The notes beneath the pieces are model-generated. The model did no database searches, was not told where the DNA came from, and saw only the letters and a list, made by a program, of their open reading frames with translations. Shown here piece by piece: positions 10,109 through 20,900 of a stretch of 64,000 nt of DNA. The stretch's first letter is position 1. Every line of letters begins with the position of its first letter. The position numbers and the translations under genes were made by a program. Source of the stretch: Dactylonectria macrodidyma (Eukaryota > Ascomycota > Sordariomycetes > Hypocreales > Nectriaceae); the NCBI GenBank assembly GCA_020744425.1, contig JAGMUV010000040.1, forward strand, positions 62,001 through 126,000. Direction: 5' to 3'.

Positions 10109-12128
10109 CCAAGAGTGGCACCGGCTTCTTGGCTTTCCATCTGCTGTTGATGGATTTGGGGAGGTTCTCAAGCCGGGGCGCAAGCGGAAAAATCCATCAC
10201 TACACTACGAAGCGATGCAGGAACTCCAGCTCAGGCGGTGGAAGATCCTGCGGCGGATCAACATCGATCGAGAACTCTGCCGCTTATATGGGGACCAAAC
10301 CCGTTTCCGAGGCAAACAGCGAGAGGCAGTCGAGTCGATCATGATGAACAAGAGCCCGATCGTGGTGGTGATGGGGACTGGTACTGGCAAGAGCCTGTGC
10401 TTTATGCTGCCAGCAGCTAGCTGCCCTGGCGGAGTAACGGTCGTTGTCGTCCCGCTTGTCTCTCTCCAGGGCGATATGCTGGACCGGTGTCAGAAACTGA
10501 ACATCTCCTGCGCTGAGTGGAGGAGCGACCGGGCTCCAGGGAACGTCTCGATCGTGTTCACAACGCCAGAGTCGGCGGTGACGAAGCGGTTTCAGGACTA
10601 CATCGAGTCGCTACGGGTTACGGCACGGCTAGACCGATTTGTCATTGATGAGGGTCACACGATTCTCGAAGGTACAAGAGCGTTCCGACCTAAGCTACGA
10701 GAGCTAGGAGGCCTCGCACTCATTGGAGTGCAAATGGTCTACCTTACTGCAACGCTCCCGCCGACCCGAGAGGATGCGCTCTTCAGCCTTATTAATACAA
10801 GGCGTGAGGATGTTGTTATGGTTCGGATGAGGACAACGCGTACCAATGTTGCCTATAGCGTGAGGTCGATCCCTGTAGCGAGCGCTGAGGAGGCGACTGC
10901 GGCGGTTATTCTTACAGCAAGAGAGATTGTGGACCAGAAGCTAGAGGAATATCCATGGCCTGCTAAGATTATCATATACTGCCAACGGGTAGAGGCAACA
11001 GAAGCTCTGGCAGAGGAGTTCGGGTGCGATGCTTACCATCGCGAGGTCGATACGCGTGACGGCAAAGCAGAGAGACTGCGGGTGTGGATGAGCGGGTTGA
11101 GGCGAGATCAGTATGGCGATGGAAGAGTGATTGTGGCGACGAATGCGCTGGGTCTCGGCATCGACGTGCCTGATATCCGCGTGGTGCTGCATATCGAGAT
11201 GCCATTTGAGATGGCTGATTACGCACAGCAGAGTGGGCGAGCCGGCCGAGACGGGCTGCGGAGCGAGGCCATTATCGTCCGAGTGGACATCAAAGGTATG
11301 GCGGGAAGGCAGCGGCCTTTGGTGGTAGAAGATGCTGCCACTGATGACTACATTAGCGGACGAGCGTGCCGGCGTGTGGTTATGGACTCGGTTATGGATG
11401 GGCGGACAGACCGGTATGGGTGTGAAGGGGGGGAGGAGCTATGCGACATCTGTCAGGCCCGAAGCGAAGCGGTCGACTTAGAGGAAGCATACATCTCTGA
11501 AGATGAGGAGGAGACAGGCATGCGGGTGCGAGAGTTGGATGTACAGGCGGCCAGAGATCGAGCGATCACACACGTTATGAAGGAGCAGGAGGAGTTTAGA
11601 GAGTTCAGGCAGAGGCTAAGGGAGCGAGGCCTTGACGGGTGTATTTTTTGTTGGTGTAGAGGGATTGGGGATCGGGGGCATTCTGGGGTTCAGTGTACTA
11701 GAACGCTGGATATGGATGAGCAAATGAGGGCAAGCTTTGGCGTTGCCGTTCAGATGGACAGATTTCTACGGCGGAGTAAGGTTATGGAGGACTTTGGATA
11801 CTGCTTGGGTTGTTTTGTGCCGCAGGAGCTATGCGATGCCTGGGAGGAAGATATAGTCGAGGGGGGATGGCAGAAAATAGGTGGGCGAAGGTGCCAGTAT
11901 GAGGGGGTGATGGTTTCCACGATTGCGTACGTGGGGACTTGTATACCTAACGATGCTGACCTGCTCTATGAGAGGCTTGGGTTTAGAGGGACGTTTGGGG
12001 GCGGTATGTCTGTGAAGGAGAGAAGTGAGCAGGTATGGAGATGGATGGGCAAGAGGGTTCTATGGGCTGGAGTAGATGTGACAAATATTTGTCGGGTATT
12101 TATGCATATGGCAGAGCCGGGAGAGTAA
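10050..12128 (+). CDS. RecQ-family DNA helicase (telomere-linked-helicase type) with Cys-rich tail
   Basis: The frame opens at 10050 but the homologous protein must continue upstream in the previous frame, so the ATG is probably not a true start. FRFISQEWHRLLGF marks the junction region. RecQ motifs follow in order: motif 0 FRGKQREAVESIM, Walker A GTGTGKS (109-115), DEGH (200-203), TATLP (233-237), IIIYCQRVE, VIVATNALGLGIDVP and YAQQSGRAGRDG. A cysteine pair CDIC, an acidic region and a Cys/His-rich tail (about 530-690) complete it. Such helicases sit in subtelomeric repeats of many ascomycetes and unwind DNA 3' to 5'. The helicase part looks catalytically complete, but a one-base phase change at about 10085-10108 separates it from the recombinase-like part, so this copy may be a pseudogene. 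Confidence 0.8.
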   Translation: MGGLLQRVASRRRVNFRFISQEWHRLLGFPSAVDGFGEVLKPGRKRKNPSLHYEAMQELQLRRWKILRRINIDRELCRLYGDQTRFRGKQREAVESIMMNKSPIVVVMGTGTGKSLCFMLPAASCPGGVTVVVVPLVSLQGDMLDRCQKLNISCAEWRSDRAPGNVSIVFTTPESAVTKRFQDYIESLRVTARLDRFVIDEGHTILEGTRAFRPKLRELGGLALIGVQMVYLTATLPPTREDALFSLINTRREDVVMVRMRTTRTNVAYSVRSIPVASAEEATAAVILTAREIVDQKLEEYPWPAKIIIYCQRVEATEALAEEFGCDAYHREVDTRDGKAERLRVWMSGLRRDQYGDGRVIVATNALGLGIDVPDIRVVLHIEMPFEMADYAQQSGRAGRDGLRSEAIIVRVDIKGMAGRQRPLVVEDAATDDYISGRACRRVVMDSVMDGRTDRYGCEGGEELCDICQARSEAVDLEEAYISEDEEETGMRVRELDVQAARDRAITHVMKEQEEFREFRQRLRERGLDGCIFCWCRGIGDRGHSGVQCTRTLDMDEQMRASFGVAVQMDRFLRRSKVMEDFGYCLGCFVPQELCDAWEEDIVEGGWQKIGGRRCQYEGVMVSTIAYVGTCIPNDADLLYERLGFRGTFGGGMSVKERSEQVWRWMGKRVLWAGVDVTNICRVFMHMAEPGE

Positions 12129-13088
12129 GATAGCAGTTTATTTATTTAATAAGTTATGGTGTAACTTAATAAGTATTATCACATCGGGCTATAGGGTAGG
12201 GAGAAAGGGGAGAAGAGAGGGGAGGAGAAGGAGGGGGGGGGGGAAGTATAGGGAGAGAGGAGAGGGAGGTACTAAGAGGAGGAAGAGGGTCTCTGTTTAT
12301 CCTACCCTGACAGGCTGCAGGGTTGCTGTCGTGTTTAATTTCCACACGTCCTGTAAGGTGTAACCTAGCCAGCCCCCTGAAGCAATGACAGATACGCAAC
12401 ACACACCCTCCCGCAACAGACACACCCGCAGACAAGGCTCCTCCTACAGCCCATATAGCACCCGCACCCGCACCTGCACCCACAAACAATGCCCATGTAC
12501 AAAGCCCCACATATCTGACCTACGGATACCAAGACACATCCAACTAACACCCACGAATTATATCCGACACAGAAGGTACACATACGTACACGTTATACAA
12601 TCTTCCAGTCCCTGTCTATCACTGCAGTAGTATAAGGCTTGCTACTGGTGGTGCTGTTAATGAGGTAGAGAGAAGGATGCATGCACTGACACATTGGAGT
12701 TAGCATACAATTGGCTCTAAGAGAAAGGAGTGAGAGAAGTAAGAGGTACAGTGTTGTTTTATTCTATTTTTTGAGGCTAGCTTTAAGAGCAATATGCTTT
12801 TTTATTTGGCTGGGTCTCATAAGTCTGTACTACAAGACTGCAATGTCGGACGAGGCATTAAGCCAAAGAACACTAGCTGTACAACAATACAAGGGCCACA
12901 CCCTAATTCCGTTCAATTCAAGTGAATTCAAGTGAATTCAAGGGAAGTTGCACACACACACTTCAAAAGGCTAATCTAAGCTCCAGGGTCCTTCAAAATA
13001 CTACAACCATTTTCTGTTCTTAACTTGGCGCTTTATCTTTATGGCCAATTGAGACATTTCTGCAGGAACGCCTACGCAGCTAATTACA
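12129..13088. other. Low-complexity region after the helicase
   Basis: Contains a purine-only tract on the plus strand (about 12195-12290) with a run of G near 12232-12243, a C-rich stretch of CACCCGCACC-type words around 12400-12500, and near 12915-12955 three copies of AAGTGAATTC-like words and a short (CA)n. No coding region recognised. Confidence 0.5.
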
Positions 13089-13643
13089 ATGGTTGTCCAG
13101 ACCGTGTCCCGGGAGCTTACAGTTCGGGGGCTGCATAAATCGATTACGAATAAGCTAGTAAGCTTTAAGGATGGGCGCACTGAGTTATCCGGGCAAGAAG
13201 AAGCGGATATACGAGGATGGAAGGGTTGGCTAGGGTCATCATGCAACTACACGAAAAGAAAATGGGCGATGCAGCACATAGGGGACGCATGGAGAGCTAA
13301 CCCTGTGCTGTGTTTGCTGATTATGCTGGTTGCTAAACCTACGTGGTTAGGCAAGCTTAAGCCAAGGGACAACTTTGGCCAGTTTCGGGCATGGTGGTCT
13401 GAAATACATGATTCGGATGAAGGGAGTATACGAGGTCTAGAGCAGGTTGTTGAGCAGAAAGGGCTGGCTGGCTACCTTACCAATAACGGGGGTGGTAGGG
13501 CAGAAAGCTTTCCTTCTACGCCGATGGCAGATGTTCGGATAGGAGATGCGGATATGGAAAATATTTATCCATACCAGAATGTTACCGAGCAGGTTGATCA
13601 TGACTATTGGGGTATGCTTGTGTTGGTTTGGTTACATACCTAG
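13089..13643 (+). CDS. Hypothetical protein, 184 residues
   Basis: A single frame with an ATG start, charged N-terminal half and a W-rich middle (IRGWKGWLGSS, RKWAMQHIGDAW). No signal peptide, membrane segment or motif I can name. It lies between the helicase element and the MULE, so it may belong to a mobile element. It may also be a chance frame; the even amino-acid composition is the only support. Confidence 0.3.
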   Translation: MVVQTVSRELTVRGLHKSITNKLVSFKDGRTELSGQEEADIRGWKGWLGSSCNYTKRKWAMQHIGDAWRANPVLCLLIMLVAKPTWLGKLKPRDNFGQFRAWWSEIHDSDEGSIRGLEQVVEQKGLAGYLTNNGGGRAESFPSTPMADVRIGDADMENIYPYQNVTEQVDHDYWGMLVLVWLHT

Positions 13644-13857
13644 TTGGATATGATATACTAATGGGGTATAGGAATCATATGGTCATATGGGGGTTAGGGA
13701 TGACGGGTGAGTTCCGAAAACAAAAGTTGTTCGGAACAGAGCAAAAATGAGATGGACAATAGAGCACGAAAAATACAATCGAATGAACCTAGCCCCATAT
13801 TTTTCCCTATCCTGTGGAATAAGTTATCGTGGTTTGGAATATTTAATGGATTGAAGT

Positions 13858-13866
13858 TTGACAAGT
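13858..13866 (+). repeat. Left 9-bp target-site duplication of the MULE
   Basis: TTGACAAGT, repeated directly at 17170-17178 just outside the other inverted repeat. Confidence 0.88.
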
Positions 13867-13954
13867 GGGTCTTGATACATGCACCATCGATGGTGCAAAT
13901 ATCCTCACGTGACTCGTGCACCACCGGTGGTGCAACTATCATCCGTTATGTAAG
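13867..13954 (+). repeat. Left MULE terminal inverted repeat with two 18-bp palindromes
   Basis: 88 bp. It contains TGCACCATCGATGGTGCA and TGCACCACCGGTGGTGCA, each a perfect palindrome, separated by a segment with TCACGTGA. Confidence 0.88.
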
Positions 13955-14211
13955 AGGCATCATGTGTGTGCAAGAGATATCTCTTTTCTATCTACAGAAA
14001 CAGCATCTAACGCAGTGATACAGCAGAATAGGCCAATAAATGCAATATCGTGTTGTTGTTGCTATTCCTGCGGTTATCGTATGAGTGACTACTAAGCCTG
14101 CTCAACCCTACATGTGAACTCAGCTACAACGTTGTTGAATCAAGCCATTGGGTCACCATAACTATTCTCGTAGATTTACGTTTTCTTTCTCTTTCTAATG
14201 ATATATAGAAA

Positions 14212-16728
14212 TCACAATTTCCTGTCACTCATGTAAATGTTAGTTGGGGGGGCGGGGTTCCCACCTCCGTACCATTCCTCCTGTAATTCGAGATCTCTTT
14301 CCGCAGCATCCCAGATATCTCGCATGCCTCGCCGCCCTGAGAAAGGCTGCTTCGCCATCTCTATCCCTACATTCTGTTCAACCCGCTCGTTCTCAGCCCT
14401 ATCCCAATCAAGATAACTCATCTTCTCCTCTGTAGTCCAGTCCCTGAAGCTATTTCCTATCTTGCAACGAGGCCCCATTCGCTTGTAGTCAAGGCACCAG
14501 TTATACTCTGTTTTGGAGTAGCGTGTAGGCAGACCCTTGGCCTTCCGGTATTGTTGATTGGTCTTGACAGCTCCCCGATCCAATGTAGCATACCAGGCCT
14601 CTCGTGCTTCTTTGTATCGTTGGTAGATAGCACGGGGGTCATCGGGTCGTAATGCGGGCACTGCTGCAGTGACAGTTGCTGGCCTGGTTGCTGGTGGAGA
14701 TAGCACACGAGTTGTTGTGTGTGTTGTCGTATGTGTCGTTGTGTATGCTATAATCTCAGAAACCACAGAGTCTCCTGATGGGGATAATGGGGACAGTGAG
14801 CGAGTTACAGAGCGAGTAGATGTATGTGTTGTTGTACGCGTCGTCGTAGAGGTTTGGGCCTGCAATAGCTCTTCGTAACGCAAGGGGCATGCTTTAGATT
14901 TCCTAGTGTGGCCTTGTACACCACATCTCGAACACTTCGGGGGTGCCTTTGGTTGTGCTGCTTTCTCAACAGCTTCAAATGCACAAGGCTCACGTTGTAT
15001 GCTTGTTGGTGGCAGCGTTGAACGAGCTGCTAGACGATCAAACTGCTTGTGAGGCTCAATAATAAGCTGGGGGATTCCTGAGCGTTGGAGATGCCAATGT
15101 GAATGGAAATGATGTAGTTGAAGGGGCTGACTCTGCACCAGTAAAGGCTGAAGGGTGTGAGCACAAGGCAGACTGAGGGTCCTAGAGAAGGCCCCTGTAC
15201 ACGCAGGAAGTTCGTTCAATAGTCGTTCCCGTTGAGCCTCAACCTTCCGTAGAGCTTCATGCGAGATCCAACCACGGATATTGCCGTACAATACCCCAGA
15301 TAGCTGAAGAGGTACACTGGTATGCTGCTTAGCCTGGTTTGCTTCGAGCTCGGTAAGCTGGTTTACTAGAACGAGCTTGATGATCCTCCAGGCCTCGAAG
15401 AGGTCAACTTGCGAGTTGTTGTTCATATGAGATTTGACGAGCTTATGAATACCCTCGCACCGTGATGTAACATATTGCTCAAAGTGAAGGTATTGGTTAA
15501 CCCACGCCTTGACAAACCTCTGCTTATAGGGATCCAGCCAGGTCTCTATGATATAGCCCACCTCGTTGATGTAGTCAGGGATGTAACGCTTCTTGAATTT
15601 CTCAAGCCTCTCGTTGTAGATATCCTCAGTCGTTGAGGCTACAATCTCATGCCAAGAGCCATAGAACTCCTTCCAGTCTTTCTGCCCTTGGGCTTCGGGT
15701 TTATCTCGAGTGAATGCAGGCATACAATGGGTCAGAACTGCCTTGTTGATGTGCCATAAGCATAGCATCGAGCTTGACTCGGGGAAACAAGAGGAAACAG
15801 AATTCATACAAGCAAGGCAGCGATCTGTAAGTATCACAGATGGAAGGGCTGCTTCACAAAGCTCATATACACTCCGTAACCGGCCAAGAGCCCAGATGAA
15901 GTCATCCTCTTCCTCGCCACTAAGGAACGCAAATGCAATACAGAAGGATCGATGACAAGCATCAACACCAACTATATCGAGAAGAGGCATCTTGTACTTA
16001 TTGGTCTTGTATGTACAGTCCAATAGAAGCACCTCGGGATATAATTTGAGGTACCCCAGTGACTTCGGATGTGCAAATAACACTGCTGTAACTCTGCCAC
16101 TCTCGTCAAGGTGAATCTGACTCCAGAAGCCCTCGCTCTCGAGGTGGTCAGCAAGGGCATGCATATGGCTTTGACCTTTAGCAAGCTCCCGTTTGCCCCG
16201 TGCAATACAATTGTAGATATCTCTCTGTGTAGCAAGTGTATCTGAGTTCATGCGTAAATAGGATCTGATCTCCCTTGGCGCAATGCCGGCATTGGCGAGT
16301 TGATGGACAGTTGATTCCTCTGGACCGGATAGTTGACGAAGCGTTGGATGTGCTAGTTGGCTGAAGCTTGGTTCATGATTGTGTTGATCAAAGCCAGCCC
16401 CAGGACGATGCCTCAGACTCCATATAGTCTTGCACAAGCTTTCCTTTGCTGTAACAGAGAAGAGGCATCCTGTACGTCGTGTTGTAGTATCCCGCTGCTT
16501 CTTCTTCGAGGGATTGAGGGAAGGAGTACGCCCTCCTCCACGGTCACAGTTGAAGTGAACTGTACTTCTTCCATTGGAAGTCTTCCTCGATCTTCCGATC
16601 ACGAAGGCATAGCCTCGTGGTGCTGCCCAAGCATTGATTGCTGTACGTAGTTCCTCTAGTGAGTTGAATTGGCCTTCAGGAGGAAGGACGTCACCAGGGA
16701 AGCGAAGGGAGGTGTCGATTGGGTTCAT
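14212..16728 (-). CDS. MULE transposase (FAR1-like DNA-binding, MULE DDE domain, zinc knuckle)
   Basis: Uninterrupted frame of 838 residues from the first ATG (an upstream TTG at 16800 is unlikely to be used). The N-terminus has a FAR1/WRKY-GCM1-like zinc region (FNSLEELRTAINAWAAPRGY ... RRTGCLF ... HNHEPS). The catalytic domain shows LLLDCTYKTNKYKMPLL (first D), ILTDRCLACM (second D) and the C...H pair in LCLWHINKAV, followed by the acidic helix region with the third catalytic residue. A C-terminal zinc knuckle CSRCGVQGHTRKSKAC has CX2CX4HX6C spacing. A Thr/His-rich low-complexity linker lies after it, then a W-rich tail. Length is that expected for Hop-type enzymes. The frame is intact, so the element is probably competent to transpose. 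Confidence 0.9.
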   Translation of the reverse strand: MNPIDTSLRFPGDVLPPEGQFNSLEELRTAINAWAAPRGYAFVIGRSRKTSNGRSTVHFNCDRGGGRTPSLNPSKKKQRDTTTRRTGCLFSVTAKESLCKTIWSLRHRPGAGFDQHNHEPSFSQLAHPTLRQLSGPEESTVHQLANAGIAPREIRSYLRMNSDTLATQRDIYNCIARGKRELAKGQSHMHALADHLESEGFWSQIHLDESGRVTAVLFAHPKSLGYLKLYPEVLLLDCTYKTNKYKMPLLDIVGVDACHRSFCIAFAFLSGEEEDDFIWALGRLRSVYELCEAALPSVILTDRCLACMNSVSSCFPESSSMLCLWHINKAVLTHCMPAFTRDKPEAQGQKDWKEFYGSWHEIVASTTEDIYNERLEKFKKRYIPDYINEVGYIIETWLDPYKQRFVKAWVNQYLHFEQYVTSRCEGIHKLVKSHMNNNSQVDLFEAWRIIKLVLVNQLTELEANQAKQHTSVPLQLSGVLYGNIRGWISHEALRKVEAQRERLLNELPACTGAFSRTLSLPCAHTLQPLLVQSQPLQLHHFHSHWHLQRSGIPQLIIEPHKQFDRLAARSTLPPTSIQREPCAFEAVEKAAQPKAPPKCSRCGVQGHTRKSKACPLRYEELLQAQTSTTTRTTTHTSTRSVTRSLSPLSPSGDSVVSEIIAYTTTHTTTHTTTRVLSPPATRPATVTAAVPALRPDDPRAIYQRYKEAREAWYATLDRGAVKTNQQYRKAKGLPTRYSKTEYNWCLDYKRMGPRCKIGNSFRDWTTEEKMSYLDWDRAENERVEQNVGIEMAKQPFSGRRGMRDIWDAAERDLELQEEWYGGGNPAPPTNIYMSDRKL

Positions 16729-17081
16729 CTTAGCAGAAGAAAGGCACGGTAAGTTGGATTGATACCGCAGAAGCTGTTGACCGTTGAATTGGGGGGTCAA
16801 TTTGTAGTATGCTAGTTATCCTTTTTTGTCAGACAATTGGCTCCACAGGGATCATTGATGGCACCAGTCAATTGATGAGAATTATCTAAAGAACAACAGA
16901 AATTGAACAGCCATGTGTTCGGGCAGAGCTATTTAAGCTCATGTCGTTTGGATTGGAATCCTTGATGCGACAAGTTGGATGTGAAACCGGATACACGACC
17001 CCAAAGTATGAGCCACGTCTCATATCCAGTCGCACGAACCTAGCGGTGATATGCGACACTTTTCAATATGGCCATCGTGAC

Positions 17082-17169
17082 CTTACATAACGGATGATAG
17101 TTGCACCACCGGTGGTGCACGAGTCACGTGAGGATATTTGCACCATTGATGGTGCATGTATCAAGACCC
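17082..17169 (-). repeat. Right MULE terminal inverted repeat
   Basis: Inverted copy of 13867-13954. Its single difference changes the outer palindrome (ATTGAT instead of ATCGAT), so only the inner palindrome stays perfect. The right target duplication follows at 17170-17178. Confidence 0.88.
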
Positions 17170-17192
17170 TTGACAAGTTGGTCGCTGACATA

Positions 17193-17335
17193 AGAAAAGT
17201 CTTGGCTCAGAAAAGTTCCAAATAGGAAAGGCGTTGACCCACAGAAAAGTCTTGGCTCACGATTAATTCAAAGCGGTATAGCGCGGTTCCACTTTAAAAG
17301 TCTTGGCTCACGATTAATTCAATTAGGCATAGCGC
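17193..17335 (+). repeat. Three spaced copies of AAAAGTCTTGGCTCA
   Basis: The 15-bp word recurs at about 17195, 17245 and 17296. The last two copies extend to CACGATTAATTCAA and end in GGYATAGCGC. Spacing near 50 bp suggests a short decayed tandem array just outside the MULE. The rest of 17179-17974 shows nothing I recognise. Confidence 0.6.
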
Positions 17336-17974
17336 AGAGACAGAGAAACTTAGCTAAGCAGCTTTTTTCGACGGGTCGGAGCCTGAGCCACAGAAATAAA
17401 AGAGTGTCGGCCGAAAGACGACGTCGCTGCTACCCTACAGCTGGTCAAAACTTTACCGTCGGGTCGCAAGTCAAAATGACGGAATAATAGACTCCTAGGG
17501 TTATCTTGCGCGGGGATTGTTTCCATTAAGCTGTGAAGCTCCTAGAAGTAGCATTTTTTCCGTAAAACCTATGGTGAAGGCGTTTTCTGATGGGTGGCTA
17601 GGTTGATGCGATGCTTGGGGGGTATCACAACACGACGATGGTGGATTGCTCGGGTCACACTCGCTGCTACACTGAGTCCTCTGGGCATCATGATCGGGCC
17701 AGCGCAATACGTTTCCAAGACTGCGCCTTTCCATAAAAGGAAAGTCGAAGGAAAGAGTAAGGAAACTCTATACTCAACGACTTTGAACGAGAATGCACAA
17801 AGGTAAAACACAATGGCGACTGCTATTGAATGCAAGCATCCTGAAAGGAAGTCGTGGTTTGTTTGCTTTTTCGTCAGTTATGTAATCTGCAAGTCTGGCC
17901 GGGGTACACGTTCCGCGTCTCTTATTATTATGAACCCCTTTTTTTGGTGCGATGAGTAGAGATCAAGCGAGACG

Positions 17975-20900
17975 ATGTCTCAATCAATCCCCAGACGTCG
18001 TGGTCGGCCCAAAAAGCCAGCAGCGTCTGAAGAGGAGCGAGTGGACCGAGAACGCGCTTTGCAGCGTGCACGATCGCAACGATACTACCAACGACAACAC
18101 CAGCAAGCCGTCACCCCCCATCGCGCGCCGACCGAGTCCCAAGAAGCGAGATTCGTACATCATCATTACCATTATCAACCTCATCCGCCCGCTATACCGT
18201 CGACTACGGATCCGGTCATTGGCCTCCACCTAGAGCCTCATCTCCAGATCCCCACGCCGTTCGAGGATCCACCGCCGGCCGAGCCCACCTACAACCGCAA
18301 CTACGACGACGACGAACCGAACGAGGCCAAAGCGGGCCCGACCGGAGCGCCGTGCAGCCCACCACCTGTGGGGGATAATGAGCTACATGGTACACCATCC
18401 CATTATTGCCCGGCTGGAGAAGAACGAAGCCAGTATGGCCAGGAGATACAGGACCTCCTGCAATCAGTTGAGAAAAGCCTTCACATCTCAGTATCACCAG
18501 TCCAAGGTACCTATCCATTATTCTATCCCGACTCCCTCGAAGCGGTAGCGATTTGAGTCTGCCTAGCTGACTCCAAATATAGCTGATCAATGCGACGACG
18601 AGGACGATGACAACGATGATAATGGTCAATGCGACGATGATCGGAGATTTATCAACCACCCTCGTCAAAACCCGCCCGTTCCTGGAAACTCGATTGCTAC
18701 ACTTGAAAAGTATCTTGCCCAGGAATGGACAGCGCATCCGAGCTGCTCGAGCAAAGAACATGAAGCAGGTCATAGTAGCTTGGCCAACACCGGTCGCCAC
18801 CACTCCTGCGACTCCCTGGAAGATGTTATCGCTCGACTGGATGGACTAGTCGATGATGACCACGGTCATCATCCGCTCCCATATGTTACTGATCCTTCTT
18901 CTGATCTTCTCAATCGTGCCTCACACCTCGACACTATCCTCGATGATGACCCTCCTATAGATGCGCGGCAGCCAATGAATTCGCACTTCCGTGATTTCCG
19001 AGGAGCTTGCCAAATCGCCCTTGAAGGATCCTCCGGTGGCGGTTCACCGCCGAGCCTTTGCCTCCCGACCCAACATCGTCTCGTCCAGCCCTTTACCGAT
19101 GAATTCATCCAGAAAACCTACGATATCGACAGCATCTGTAGTTTCCCCTCTTCCCTAGCTGTTGCCAAGTTAGGTATCCAATGGTACCCGCAGGCCTATG
19201 CCATCTTCAATCACACCGATGATGTACACCTCAGCATCGACATTCCGAGCAACGCTCAATCCCAGGAGACCCACCATCAACGACGACCCCTACATCACAT
19301 CCGCAACTATTGCTTAGGACGAATCCAAGGGTTGATTGATACCTTCATTTGGGTATTCTTCCCAGCTTTATGCTCTCGTCATAAACATGCCAACCCATAC
19401 ATACAGACCTGCCTTCCCAAGGAACAGTACTCGCATTGGTACGACCAAATCCTACTGCCAGCTATCATCGCAGCAGTCCAAGACCCCAACATACTCCAGT
19501 ATATACCCAAAAGCCGCCGAATTGCCCAATCCAGCTCGCGCGCCCGACAGGAGACGATCTCGACCGAGCGCCTCAAGGAAGAAAATACAAATATCGACGT
19601 GCTCGGCCAAGGCAGTAGGAGCAACGCGCTCTCCTATATCCTCCAAGACAGACACCGTGGGGCCATATGGCAAGGGGTTCAATCACGCGTAGCGACGTTT
19701 CCCCAGTTCGCTGGCATAAGACTCTACATGGGGGCCAAGAACTTGAAGCTTGCCTACATGCATCCCGATATCACTCAAACCATCAGCGACTGGCGCAACC
19801 AATGGAATGCCGCTCGACACCGGTAGTACGTACATCGACATTGGCCGTCAATATACTCCTCGAACTGGGTCTGTCGCCGAGGCAATGTGCTGCTCTGGCG
19901 TCGATGTTGTCTGAAGCGACTCTGGCGGCAGCGACAGGCATGGAGTCGTCATTATAACGCCACGAGCTTCGTTGAGCAATATCCGCCCGAGCCAGTCAAG
20001 TCTGGTATCGCCTCCCTCCGCCAAGCCGAGTACCCGTGGGTCACGATGCGCGACGCAGTTGGCGTGACCATCATGCCCACGCACAAGAGCCGTGAGGTTC
20101 TTGAAGGCCTCCTGTACAGCCAGTTCTACAATCTCATCAAGATTCCATTTGACGCCGCTAGACAATATCCGTTTCAGAATCCCAACTCGAGAAGATGGCC
20201 CTGGACCCTTCGTACCTGGCTGACTGCGAAGGCTCTACCTGTGGGAGTCACGCCAATCAAGCTCAAACTCGCATACCGCCTGAGTAAGCTTCGCGTCAGA
20301 GAGCCGGCTTAGTCCCGAGCGGTGAAGATGGCATTCCCATCCCGCTCACCTATGGGGTTCGAGCCGAAGATCGCCTATCTTGGGCGCTCCTCCAACGCAT
20401 CCTCCCTCACTTAGCTTCTTCCCAGACGGCGGCCCAAACTGGTTATCATCAGGCATCTGCCGACCGGGAGCCACCTTTCTTCGCCATCCAATCGAGAACA
20501 ATGGCGCACTTCCTACATAGCAACATCAACAGGCATTGCTTCCTCTTCGAGTACATCAAGGCACAGACCGGCCTGAAGTACTCGCTGCCTGAGACCATCG
20601 TCATGGCAACAGCACTCCGCGGACTTCGATTTAGCTACGACTCATCCCTCATCACGAAGGAGCCAGTGCTCTGGGGAGATAGATGGACGTCAACGCAGCG
20701 TACGCCGCCCCGAGAGGGGGAACCGCAGGCCGTCGAAGTACAACGAGAAGGACTAGGCCTGGCTAAGACGTCCAAGGTCCACGGGTTTGGCTGGTGGCTT
20801 CCAGGGAAGTTCGACTGGAACACCTGGCGGTTCGCTTCCGAAGTTGGCGATCGACTGGCGGTAGGTAATGACCTCCTACGCCAGGACTATAAGCGGCGAT

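Larger units (their letters stand above)
13867..17169 (-). mobile_element. Complete Hop-like Mutator element (MULE), 3303 bp
   Basis: 88-bp terminal inverted repeats (13867-13954 and 17082-17169) differ at one base and are flanked by identical 9-bp direct repeats. One long transposase gene lies inside on the minus strand. Size, TIR length and 9-bp duplication match the Hop group of fungal MULEs. Exact target duplications and near-identical ends indicate a recent, possibly active insertion. The stretch 16830-17080 upstream of the transposase is not coding; a diverged copy of it occurs at 52415-52646. Confidence 0.9.

Noticed and set aside
14669..14878. Val-rich frame opposite the MULE transposase
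   Set aside because: Translation of the Thr-rich low-complexity linker from the wrong strand.
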